A stretch of 64,000 bases of DNA. Origin: Vitis vinifera. Its lineage: Eukaryota > Streptophyta > Magnoliopsida > Vitales > Vitaceae. The notes under the pieces are model-generated. The model saw only the letters and a program-made list of their open reading frames with translations. It ran no database searches and was not told where the DNA came from. This document shows, piece by piece, positions 1-10,660 of this stretch (positions within the stretch are counted from its first letter, which is position 1; each line of letters starts with the position of its first letter). The DNA is taken from contig NC_081808.1 in the NCBI RefSeq assembly GCF_030704535.1, positions 22,385,501 through 22,449,500 of the forward strand, read 5' to 3'. The translations under genes and the position numbers were made by a program.

Positions 1-780
1 TTGATCTTGTGCAACCCATGCTTCTTAAGACATTTCCAAGTTGCTTCAAAAGCTACATGTGTTAGGAAGGAGCAGCAGGAGTAGGAGAGAGGAGAACAAG
101 GACAAAATAATATGGAAGGCTAGTAAAAGCGGGGCTTTCTTTGTTAAGCTTTTCCTGTTAAGTCCTTCTACTCTACCTTGGAGTTCGAATGAGAAGTGTC
201 TTTCCCCTCAAAGATAGTGTGGGGCTCTTAGACTCCCATGAAAGCAGGTCTCTTTGCATGGGAAGTGGCTTAAGGAGCATTCAAGCCATGGACCAACTTA
301 GGAGAAGAGGTTGGGTTTTAGCGAGTTATTGTTGTATGTGTAAAAATGCAGAAGAATCAAGAGACTGTCTCGTCCATTGTGGCGAAGTTAGGGGGCTATG
401 ACACTTCTTGTTATCTTAATTTAGCATTTTGTGGGTTCTCCATTTTTTGATGAAAACTTGTTAATGTGTTAGAATGAGAGTTTTTATGTGCAAGAAGAGA
501 AGAAAGGCTTAGAGACAAGTCCTCTTTGCCTATTCTGGATAATTTGGAAGGAACATAATCAAAGAATTTTGAAGGGGTGCAACACACAAACCAATCTCTT
601 ATATTTCTAATCTGTGCATGTGATCTTGTGGGTCTCTTTAGGATCATGTTCAAGTTGATTCCCCATCCTCAATGGATTTCTTCTAGTAGTTGTACGTTGA
701 GTAATACATTGGGATTGTATTCATTGGTTGTTTCTTTTTTCTTTGTAGATGTGTAATTCCCGTGTACTATAGTATGCCTA
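1..780 (+). mobile_element. 3' remnant of a LINE retrotransposon (reverse-transcriptase zinc-binding region)
   Basis: Broken reading frames on the + strand resemble the region after the reverse transcriptase in plant LINE ORF2 (zf-RVT). Around 130-400 there is a run like FPVKSFYS, then FPSKIVWGS, LFAWEVA, LRRRGW and a Cys-rich CCMCKNAEE...CLVHC segment, and near 510-590 SPLCLFWIIWKEHN. These follow in the family's usual order but need several frame changes and cross stop codons, so the copy is dead. The 5' part lies outside the window. No clear poly(A) tail or target duplication is visible; the end near 780 is approximate. Confidence 0.6.
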
Positions 781-1482
781 TTTTTGTTTGACCCTTTTAA
801 TATATTATCATTTTCTTTTATCTACATATATATATAATCCAAATAAAAAATGTGATCACTGGATTTAACATTACAAGAATGATTCATTAGATGATGGTGC
901 AATAAGGATTGTAAAAGTTAAAAAAGTGTGACCAAAGTGGCTATTTCCCTCCAATGTGGTAATCCTAAGATTTCCAAGGGAGTTTGTATCTAGGCCAACA
1001 AAAAGCTTCAAATATCTCTAGGTATTGAAGGACATAACATGAACTTCAATTTATCAAGCATGAAAAATACCTCAACACAAACATCTCCATATGATGTTCA
1101 ATAACAAAAATCACCAATGCCATTGGATCAGAGAGACTGCATTGGTGACCAAGAAAAAATTGAAAGTCTTTGCTCCAAAATCCTATTCCATTACCCTTTT
1201 GCATTAGTTTGCTAAAATTAAGAAATTAAAATTAGTGGAATCCCATTTTCATATCCTAAATGCTTTTGATTCCTATCATAGTTGTTTTACACATCAAAAA
1301 ACAATTTGTGGAATCACATTCTTGTTGATCATCGTAATAATTATCATGCAACAAGCACAATACTACTCGAGCAGTCTAGAAAAGAAAGGACAAAAAGAAA
1401 AGAACCTCATCTGAATGCTAGTAAAAGGATTAACAATAAATGCCTATGACAGACTAAACAACATGAATAAGAACCATACCAT
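781..1482. other. Intergenic, no gene seen
   Basis: AT-rich sequence between the LINE remnant and the PPR gene. The part next to the PPR stop codon is presumably its 3' untranslated region and terminator. No conserved reading frame or repeat is recognised. Confidence 0.5.
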
Positions 1483-2901
1483 TTAGGAAGCAAGGCCTTG
1501 TTCTCTAGCTTTCCTCAACCACTTAAGTGAATTTTCCAACGTTGAGTAAGCAGTAACATCGTCAAAACTCTTACTCTCCACCACATAATCAAATGCTTCA
1601 TAAGCCTCTGCAACTCGACCTTCCTTACAAAGGGCCCTCACAAAAGTAGCATAAGAAGCTTTCTCAAGCTTCATCCCACCAGACTTCATTACTCCATACA
1701 ATTCAATCCCTCTTTCCAGCATTCTTAACTTACACAAACCATGAAGCAATGTATTATATGTGCATGAATTTGGACTGCAACCCTTGGCTTCCATCTCCTC
1801 CAATAATGCCAATGCACCCAATGCATTTCCCTCCCGACACAATCCATTCATCAATGATGTGTATGTAACTGCATCTGGAAAATGACCCATTTCTGCCATG
1901 ATATCCAAAAACTTCCTAGCTTCTTTAACCCTCCCTGACTTCGACAACCCAAAAATCAAAGTATTATATGTGACAAGGTCAGGCTCTACTCCTTCCTCCT
2001 TCATTTTCTTATAAACACCAATTGCCTCACTGCCCTTATCCAATATACAATAACCTTTCATAATTGTATTGTAAACATAACAATCTGGCTTAAATCCGGC
2101 CTCTCCTAATACTTCTAACAACCGTGTTGCCTCCCGGAGATTCTTTCCATTACATACATTATCAATCAAAATTGTGTAAGTAACAAGGTCAGGTTTCAAT
2201 TGAAAAGAGTTTTGCAACTCATCTATGAAATTGTAGACAGTACTCAAAGCCCTAGTCTTGCAAAGATGCCTGATGATAAAATTGTAGGTAAAAGAATCAG
2301 GCGGCGAGTGTTTGAGTGACAATTCTTTTACCAATTCAATTGCGTGCTCTTCTCGGCCCGCTGAACAGAGCGATCGGACAGCGATGTCGGTGGTGACGCG
2401 GTCCGGTGGAAAGCCATGGGTGACCATTAAATTGAGGGTTTGATGGACAGCGGATAGGTCTGAATTGGGTGATTTGCAGGACTGGGAGAGCAGGATGTGG
2501 TAAGTGGACCGTTCGGGAGAGAAGGAAGGTTGAGATTTGATCATGTGGCGCAGAAAAGAAATGGAGTCATTGACGGTGGAGATTGAAGAGTACGATTGAA
2601 GGAGAGCATTGTGGAATCGGAAGTCAAGTGGGGTTGTGGAGGTGGTGGTGATGGATGCAAATAATTTCTTGGCATCCAAGAGATTGGGGGAGTTGAAGAT
2701 TACTGGGGATTTAGGGTCTTCGATAGGAGTTCTAGTTTTCTTGGTTTTACCTGAAGGTTGAGGTCTTTTCTTGGGAAAATGATGGGGTTTCTGGGGGGTT
2801 TCTAGGACAGTGGACTGTTTAGGAAGAACTGCAGGAGGGTTTTTGAGGAGAGTAGTCACTGGAACTGTTGACGTACGGAATGATGGTGGAATCTTTCCCA
2901 T
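1483..2901 (-). CDS. P-type pentatricopeptide repeat (PPR) protein, intronless, 472 aa
   Basis: Single-exon gene. The protein holds about ten tandem 35-residue PPR units from near residue 85 to the C-terminus, with the typical DxxTYNxLIxGLCK pattern (for example YNTLIFGLSKSGRVKEA and YTSLMNGLCREGNALGA). No E, DYW or SMR tail, so it is the P class, which usually binds organelle RNA in stabilisation, splicing or translation. The start chosen is the ATG at 2901 (MGKIPPSF). The open frame runs on to an ATG at 3105, but that extension is low-complexity and very basic (RRRKRKRRKKTKK) and looks untranslated. The N-terminus is Ser/Thr/Pro/Lys-rich and could be an organelle transit peptide. From memory it resembles Arabidopsis At2g17670 in size and start; that match is not checked. 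The target RNA cannot be told. Confidence 0.92.
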   Translation of the reverse strand: MGKIPPSFRTSTVPVTTLLKNPPAVLPKQSTVLETPQKPHHFPKKRPQPSGKTKKTRTPIEDPKSPVIFNSPNLLDAKKLFASITTTSTTPLDFRFHNALLQSYSSISTVNDSISFLRHMIKSQPSFSPERSTYHILLSQSCKSPNSDLSAVHQTLNLMVTHGFPPDRVTTDIAVRSLCSAGREEHAIELVKELSLKHSPPDSFTYNFIIRHLCKTRALSTVYNFIDELQNSFQLKPDLVTYTILIDNVCNGKNLREATRLLEVLGEAGFKPDCYVYNTIMKGYCILDKGSEAIGVYKKMKEEGVEPDLVTYNTLIFGLSKSGRVKEARKFLDIMAEMGHFPDAVTYTSLMNGLCREGNALGALALLEEMEAKGCSPNSCTYNTLLHGLCKLRMLERGIELYGVMKSGGMKLEKASYATFVRALCKEGRVAEAYEAFDYVVESKSFDDVTAYSTLENSLKWLRKAREQGLAS

Positions 2902-3105
2902 CTTCTTCGTCTTCTTCCTCCTCTTCCTCTTCCTTCTTCTCTGGTTTTGGCTTTTTAGGGTTTTGCAGGGTTTTAGCAGGCAGGGGCGAAGGCAGGCTTG
3001 GGCCAGTCCAATCCAGACCAGCTGGATGATTTTCTTTGGTACAGCCCAAGCCCAAAATTTTAAAAGCAATCTATTGAGCAAGAAATAAATTGTTACCCAA
3101 AACAT

Positions 3106-3546
3106 ACGTACAATTGAACTCCTGTAAAATAATATTCTGAGATAAATTATTTAACACGAATTATTAATTTGTGGATAAATAAATAATTTATTGATTTATC
3201 GATAAATAAATTTTTATTATTATATATATGACTTATAAATTAAAAAATAATATAAGTAATTATATTTTTTTGTAAAATGGATATAATTTATAAATATATA
3301 TATATATATATTTCAAAAAAAAGATAAAATTTAATATTATATTTATTTAAATTTTTCTATTTATAGGAATAAAATATTTAAAGATAATTATTTTTAGCGA
3401 AAGCAAAAAATCACGGATTTTGCACTAAAAACAAAGCCATTCACATTTACATTTTCTCTTACAAAAAGATTTTTTTATTTATAAATAATGATGTATTAAA
3501 ATTTTGATAACATTACTTCTCTATTTTTATTTTTATTTTAATGCAC

Positions 3547-3593
<47 letters not shown>

Positions 3594-3715
3594 AATTATT
3601 GGTTTCTAACTTAAATTCTTATGATTTTCTAAGAATTTATGTTACATATATATAAATATATATTTATTTTATAATAAATATTATACAATTAAAAATTTAA
3701 GATTAATATATATTT
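3106..3715. repeat. AT-rich stretch with (TA)n microsatellites
   Basis: Very AT-rich DNA upstream of the PPR gene. It contains a short TA run near 3295-3311 and a long uninterrupted TA run at about 3553-3591. No coding signal. Confidence 0.7.
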
Positions 3716-5100
3716 TACTTGAAAATAGTAATTGAAAATACTTCTGAAATACTTTCTATTCTACATGTAAACTTTTCATAAAATTTGTTAAACTCAAAAA
3801 ATTTATTAACTAAACATATATAGTGGGAATACAAAAATATAACATATCGCATACCTCCACAAGGAGAAAATCTATATATAATTGAAATTTTTGTCCTCTT
3901 TTGTCGCTCCTTAATCATTGTTATTGAAGGATCCACCTACACACCCTTACGAACATTAGGAACTTGAATTGCCACATCCGCTTGTGATAGGATCAAAACT
4001 GTAGGCCATGAAGGTATCAATCTATGTGAAGGTGTTGTATGCCTATACCTTGGAATGTGGAGGGCTTACATTTGGATGAGTAACCTTTGACATCTCTTGT
4101 ATAGGAAAGGATGTCATAAGTGGAGGCATACTTGATGATATGAATGACTTTAAGTAAGGATAATGTTAATGCCTTTAATAGGGTGGAGGGATGAGTGTGA
4201 ATGTATCAAGCAAGAGTGATGCAACATACAATCATCATTAGTTTTTATTTTTAGTTTCTTACGGTATTAGTTTTTATTTTAAGTTTATTATTAGTTTCCT
4301 ACATCATTAGTTTCTATTTTAGGTTAGTTTCTATTTTTTATATCATTAATTTTTATTTTAGGTTCATCATTAGTTTCTTCTTTTAGTTATTTCCTTTATT
4401 TTTCACATTACAATTAGAAGGAATTCAATATGATTTTTCAAAATTATACCTTAATTTTAAGATCTTACTGTGATCTTCGTGTTTATTCTTGAATGTTTTT
4501 TTTTTTGTTTCATTTCGAAACAAACCTTTTGTTGTACCCAAGAGTGGGGGACATGACGTAGAAAACTCAAATAGGAATGGAGAGGTTGATGTGTATGGCT
4601 TAGGTAAGTATGGGGACGACGACATAAATGCCCTAAATGGTGGAATAACTTATATGGATGGGTGAAGTGGATGTGTAGCTAAAGTAAAGATCTTCTCAAG
4701 TGGACACACAAGTAGTTAAGGTCGTCACCTACCATTTCTCCCTTTACCTTGAATAGGATGCAACCTAGTGATAGTAGTTGATACAAGTGGTCTCTAAGGT
4801 GATCCTAATGATGTAAATGGCTTCTCTGCTAGACATATATGATAACCCTCTTAAATAATGTGTCAAACATTAGTAGACATTCAATGAATGTCTCCTAAAA
4901 TATTTGAAGTAGCTTTAACAAATTGACTCGTAATTTGTGTCATAGTAGTAATCTATAAACAAACTCAAATATCAAGGACAAATATGTTTTATTAATTATA
5001 ATTTATAATAAGAGATTTGTTGGTCAAAATATATTACCAACAACTCACTAGAGGTTGCTATGCAATGATACTTAAATGGATCCTTGTGAATTGGGTGTGT
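3716..5100. other. Non-coding, with a degenerate T-rich tandem repeat
   Basis: No gene recognised. Between about 4238 and 4390 a T-rich phrase of the type ATTAGTTTTTATTTTAGGTT recurs several times in imperfect form. The rest holds only short spurious frames. Confidence 0.4.
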
Positions 5101-5118
5101 AATCAATCAACATTTAAT

Positions 5119-7412
5119 GTAATACCTAGTATTAATAAATTAAATAAGTAATAAGATTATCTTAGTACTAAACCTTAAATATGTTTAATTAGAGGCTAAA
5201 ATTAGTTTAATGTTAATCTTGTTTAATTATGAATTAAACTTTGATTAAGGTTAAGTGTGATTAGTTAATAACTTAAGCATGTGTATTAGCTTTTTGGGGG
5301 TTAATCAAAATTAAGAAAACTTAAGGGATTGATGGGTTGCTACAAACATAAAATATCGCAAGTAGAAGGACGAAGTTGCAATATGGGGAATTAGTGGTTA
5401 TAGTGTTAGCCTTAGGGCTTGCCACCTCATGCATGCTAGCTTAAGAACCACTTTACAAGGGCTACCAACTCTCATTTTCAACCCATTCTTTGCAGCAATT
5501 TGGTAGATTAGAGAGAGAAGTTAGAGAGAAAGAGTAGAGGAATCCAAATGAGAAGAAGGCAACGTTAGTAATTTTGGTAGTTTTGGATTCTAAATGATCT
5601 TTTGAAGCAAATTAATGGTAAAGTTTGTTTAAAGACTGAATCGAATTAGTTATAAGCATGTTTTAATTATAAATCAAAGTTAATTAGAGTTTTAAGTATT
5701 TTAATTTAAGTATCTTTTGATAGAAGAACTGATATGTTTGTTTGTTTGTTTAGTTTGCTTTAATTGAAAAATAGATTAATGAATCATGTGATTAATTAGG
5801 TTTATTTGAACACTTGGAGCTTGCTAATGGAATAAGTTTAAGGAAAATTAGAATAATTAATGCATATTAATTAATTAAAGAATATTAGTATGTATAACAA
5901 AGATTATTCAATTCACCTTAAATTTGATTTGAAAAACTACAGACTTGAAGATTAGAGAATATGAAATTTAAAGTTATTAGTATTAAATTGTTAAAATTAG
6001 CAATAAAGAAAAAATGTCATAAGCTTTAATTATGAAGTTTTTATATTTGGAAAACCAAAATTATATTATTTCATTTCAATTCCTTGTAATAGTTAACAAT
6101 GTCCACATAGAAGGATTGCAAAAGAGAAGTTAGTGTAAAGTAGAGAATTTTATACCATTCCATTGTACATGTATCTTTGTTTCATTTCTTAAAGTATTTA
6201 TTGAAATTTTCATATCTTTACTATGATTTCATGAAATGTTTCAATGTGTCATGGTGTTCTTAGTTTATTATTTTAAAAATATTGCAATGATATTTGGACA
6301 TGTATTGGTATGAGGATTCATGAGTTCAATATTAAGGAAAGGGTTCATGGTATGGTTACATTGTAAGAATGATATGAAATAATGATAGATAATGTCCAAA
6401 GAATAGATTGATATGTGGGAAGTGTTTATGAGAAGTTGCAAACACCATATTTCAATATATTATTTATGTGGGACCGTGGATCCTTGGGTGAAAGTCCCTA
6501 AAGCCCACAAGGAAAACACTTCAATGTGGTTATATGGGGTTGGTCCTGCCCTTGGGTTTTAATCCCTAAAGACATGGGATTAGTCTTGCTCTTGGGTTGT
6601 AGTCCTAAAGGATACAAGGTTAGTCTTACTCTTGGGTATGAGTCCCAAAAGACACAAGATATGACTTATCATTGGGTGATAGTCCTAGAATAGTTATTAT
6701 TTATGGCTAAGTATCTTTTGTAGTATTGATGGTTGATATGTATATTGCTAGGGGTTACCAGCTTATCAAGTGTGAGAGGATGAATAAGGCAAAACCAAGA
6801 TGAAATCATCAACAACATGCATATAAATTTGATGTTATTGTTTATTTGTTAATGGTTATAAAGTGTTTATCATACATATTAATATATGATTAATTCAAGG
6901 TTTTCAAGGGTATGCATGAAATGGTTATAAACTTTCTTACTGAGTTGTGAACTTACCCTATCTCTTCCACCTTTATATGTAGGTCAAAAGACATCTGTTG
7001 GGGTTAATGTTTGAGTTTTGCATTTTTGTTGATTGGATGTTGTTTTGCGCATGTTAAAGTGTTTTGAGGCTTTTGTTTTTGTATCATATGAAGACTAAAT
7101 CATTTTTGAAGAAATGATGTAATTTATATTTGTTTTTATACATTTGTAGTATGGGTCACCCTTAGTGAACCATGGGGTTTTGTTATGTACAAAGTAATAT
7201 TGTGTACATTTTGTTTACGTGAAACTAATTATATTTTGCTAATTAATGGTTTCAAAGATTATCATAGGATACATACTTCTTTATAACAAGTTTACATATC
7301 CTCATTTTTCACAAAATCTACTTGAAACTCAACACCGATTTTTGCCTCCTAGGTTTTGGGGGCTTTAATTTTATATTTAAGTATTGATAAGTTTAAAATT
7401 CAAGATGTGACA
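5119..7412. mobile_element. Possible Gypsy-type LTR (solo or remnant)
   Basis: A 2.3-kb gene-free block that begins TGTAATACC and ends GATGTGACA, boundaries reminiscent of plant Ty3/Gypsy LTRs (TG...CA). It carries an internal array of short GGGT..AGTCCC.. units, which some such LTRs also have. No second LTR, primer-binding site or matching target duplication was found. It could equally be unrelated intergenic DNA. Confidence 0.3.
6481..6700. repeat. Imperfect tandem repeat, unit about 45-50 bp
   Basis: Four to five diverged copies of a unit with the pattern CTTGGGT(N)AGTCC(C)TAAAG(N)ACA(C)AAG follow each other (CTTGGGTGAAAGTCCC, CTTGGGTTTTAATCCC, CTTGGGTTGTAGTCC, CTTGGGTATGAGTCCC, ATTGGGTGATAGTCC). 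It lies inside the possible LTR. Confidence 0.7.
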
Positions 7413-7889
7413 TGTAATATGTTGATATGGATCATGAAAGCCCATAGCACCAACTATAGGTGGTTTTGTAGCAATACACTTGGCACGACTAGCCCATGGA
7501 GTGGCATACTCTGCATGAAGAGCATCTTAATCATACTGATGTTAGCTTTGCCTATCCATTGAATGTAGGTTTGTATCTATCAAACAAGATGGATGTATTC
7601 CTTGATGCATTCTACTATTCAATTGATTAATCAAATGTAACAAATGTTCAAAACTAAATAAAAGTCCAATAAATGTAATAATATAAATTCACTATCAAAT
7701 TAAATAAATATTATGTAATAATATAATAACATTATGTAATAAATATAATAATATGAAAGACATTGTTTCATTACAAATCACTTGATTAATCAAGTATTAT
7801 CAATGAAACCCAATAAATATAATAATATAAAGTTTCATATAACAAATATAAGTGAGAATATAATGTTAACTACATAGATGCATCATAAA
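7413..7889. other. Intergenic, no gene seen
   Basis: AT-rich, with short ATAATAT-type repeats around 7670-7830. No recognisable coding sequence. Confidence 0.4.
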
Positions 7890-8720
7890 CCACCATTACC
7901 CCTATTCTTATTTGGACAAGAACAATGATTATGACTACTTTATTTACATAGTCCACATATAATAAGAGTTTTGCCTTCTCTATAAAATGATTTAAGTCAT
8001 TCATCTAACACATGTTTCATTAAATCTAAAGAGACTCATCATCAATTGCAACCATGATAGCTTAATGTCGGTCTAAAATAACACAAAGACCACTTCTTTG
8101 ACTTACTTCATTTCTAATATATGTCAAAAATCATCCCTAATCATCAATATTTTTACCCATTATTGCAAAAACTAGTGGGAATAATTGATTATTCTTATTA
8201 CAACCCATGACAATCATTGTCTTTATATTTTTCATACAAATGTATATTATCGATGCTCATAATAGACGACAATGCTTATTGAAACATTCTATTGATGAAT
8301 GAAATGCCTAAAAAACTCATTAAAATATTTCCTCATTTACCATATTTTTAGGTAATATTTTCTAAACTACAACACATCTTGAATTTGTTTGCTCTAAGAC
8401 ACTAAAAATAAGGTAACCTTTGTATCTGACTTGTAAAAATTACCTTATAAAGCAATCAATGTTTTCAATTTGACTTTGAAAACCTTTTTATACGAAATAT
8501 GGTACCTAAATTTGTTGATAACACTAGCTTGAATAACATCCATTGAAAGTGTAAATTGTGCCTTAATTGTTCCTTTGGTATAACTTGCAACCAAGTTTGA
8601 GTATAATTAACAATGGTCTTGATTGATACAAGGATTGACACATGTGTGTAAACCATTGTATTTCTTTAGAGCCTAATGCATTAAAATTAGTATCCTTGGC
8701 TATGAATTAACCTTAAGCTA
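7890..8720 (-). pseudogene. Dead MULE (Mutator-like) transposase fragment
   Basis: Read on the - strand with frame changes and stops, this region keeps landmarks of the MuDR/MULE transposase. There is a SIDNIHLYEKYK block (family SIDGTHLYGKYKG, holding the first catalytic Asp) at about 8230-8265, then a segment like GCNKNNQLFPLVFAIMG, FLTYIRNEVSQRSGLCVI, and DRH..AIMVAI down to about 8050. A Cys-rich knuckle-like piece (CGLCK..HNHCSCPNKN) lies near 7920-7970. The region between the catalytic core and the knuckle is largely deleted. Upstream, 8440-8660 is a short open frame that may be the preceding part of the same protein. Clearly not functional. No terminal inverted repeats were identified. 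Confidence 0.65.
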
Positions 8721-9143
8721 AATAAGTTGTAAATTTAAAAAAAATAATGAAAATAAACTTTTTAGGAACTAGAATATCTTTATATGATACAATGAACCTA
8801 TCATTCACATTGGTTTCTAAACTCAGAGTTGTACATAACGGATTGAGCAAATAGTTCATGTGTCGAACCTGGATATTTAAGAGAACTATAGAGAATCTGT
8901 CTAAGTTCTTATAGAAAACAACTCTACCTCTACCATATAGGTGATTTGAAGGAAATGATTATTCTCCTCAACTTTCATCTTCAAGCAAGGCTCAACATCC
9001 TTAGTCATCTCCTCTTTGATGTTTCCTAGATTTCTTTTATATTCATCTCTACTAATGATACTCAACTATGATTGGGGTATTGGTGTTAATAAACTACACA
9101 ACCTTGAGTTAGGGTTATCAGAAATTTAGTTTTGAATCCTCTC

Positions 9144-9148
9144 AAAAA

Positions 9149-9179
<31 letters not shown>

Positions 9180-9181
9180 CC
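9144..9181. repeat. Poly(A) tract followed by (CA)n
   Basis: About 22 A residues followed by a CA dinucleotide run. Simple sequence. Confidence 0.9.
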
Positions 9182-9790
9182 TACTTTCTTTCTCCTTTAA
9201 GGAAAACTTATTCACTACTACTAATTTAGATACACTTCCTATTTTGTATTTTTAAAACAAATGAAGAATAATAATAACTTTTATGTAAAAAAAATTTTTA
9301 TTTAAAATCATTTAAAAGAATTGAGGTATCAAAAAAAAAAAAAAAATTACTATCTCAAATTTTAAAGTTTTTTAAAGATATAAAACAAATCCAATGTTTT
9401 CAAAATTGAATTGATTATTGAATTGAAAAAGTTACTAAATCATGATTCAATGGTTAGTTGGACACTTGTTGAACTACGATTGAATATTATTTTGATATTT
9501 AAGTTTAAAATCATTATAAGAAATTAAAATTATATATGACTAATTAGAAAACATAAACCATCTCATTCTTTTGTCTTTAATATTGTTATATTAGATTGTG
9601 ATAAGGATAAAATGTTAATGTATTAATATTTTGTATTTCGTTAAATTACAATACTAAATTATTAAGAGGATAAATTAAAATTTGAAATAAAATTATTTAT
9701 TAATTAATTTATTTATTTATTATTAATTTGAGTTTGATCAGAATTATAATTTTATGAAATAATCATTATAAGAAAAAAAAAAAGTGAAAC
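9182..9790. other. AT-rich intergenic DNA, no gene seen
   Basis: Homopolymer A runs and AT-rich sequence only. No reading frame or element recognised. Confidence 0.4.
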
Positions 9791-9809
9791 AATGATGCTT
9801 TTTAAGTGT

Positions 9810-9990
9810 TAAGAAAGGTGAAAGATGACACTTCCCTCAAAGTGTCATTTTTTGTCATGTTATCATATGTTATAAGGAATTTATATTTAATGTTGCCAAT
9901 GACGCTTTTATTAATGTTGCCAATGATGCTTTAAGAAGTATCATCCTTAAATAATGTTAACAATGACACCTGTAGAAGTATCATCTTTGA
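9810..9990. repeat. Short tandem phrases of AATGTTGCCAATGAYGCTTT type
   Basis: The phrase AATGTT(G/A)(C/A)CAATGA(C/T)(G/A)C occurs three times between about 9889 and 9970, interleaved with AAGTATCATC(C/T)TT. The same region also repeats AGTGTCATTTTT-like words. It may be the end of an old DNA transposon, but no pair of terminal repeats was established. Confidence 0.45.
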
Positions 9991-10079
9991 ACATAAATGT
10001 TCAAATTTATATTTAATGTAAACAAATTATATAACAAAGAAAGGATTAGCATGGTGATATCCGAGTTGAGCCTTGCCTT

Positions 10080-10660
10080 TCCTTTTAAATTTTGGGCAGA
10101 TAAAACATGACTAGTGGTGGGCCAAGATCTTATTGATGCAAGGAGGGTTGAGAGTTGACCCCACAAAAAAAAAAAAAAAAAAAAAAGCCAATATAATACA
10201 AATTTTGAAATCATAGATAAATTTATACTTTTTATACAAGATATTTTATTTTTAGAGGCAAAGGACTAATATTGGTGGTAGGGCTTCGGAGTTGACACTA
10301 TACAACTCATTCGTCTTATTCAATCCAAGTTTTTTAACACTAGATATAAATCTACATTTTTTTTTCATAAGATATTTTATTTTTATAGGCAAAAGGTTAG
10401 CCATTAGTGGTGGGGTTGGAAGTTGACACCACATAGGAAAAATAAATAGTATGTGAAATAGGAAGAGAAAATGAAGGGCCAAAAACCGAACAATTTGGTA
10501 TGACAAAAACCAACTAGTCCATTGATTCAAATTGGTAATATGATTGATGAGATTTTAGATAAACCAATCTATTCTAATTTTTAAAATCATAGGTAAATTT
10601 ATACTTTTTGTATAAGATGTTTTATTTTTTTTATGCAAGTTTCTAATTTTGAAAAAAAAA
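10080..10660. repeat. Diverged tandem repeat, unit roughly 150-200 bp
   Basis: A phrase with ATAAATTTATACTTTTTATA, AAGATATTTTATTTTTA, then (A)GGCAAA..., a TAGTGGTGGG motif and AGTTGACACCAC recurs about three times (near 10110-10165, 10205-10300, 10345-10435 and partially 10590-10640). Copies differ by many substitutions and poly(A) insertions. No coding function. Confidence 0.55.

Noticed and set aside
2810..3088. 92-codon + strand frame opposite the PPR N-terminus, with a hydrophobic run (FFVFFLLFLFLLL)
   Set aside because: It is the antisense of the Lys/Arg-rich 5' extension of the PPR frame; the Phe/Leu run is just the complement of Lys/Glu codons.
2902..3105. N-terminal extension of the PPR frame to an upstream ATG
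   Set aside because: Low-complexity basic and hydrophobic sequence unlike PPR proteins; the ATG at 2901 gives a normal start.
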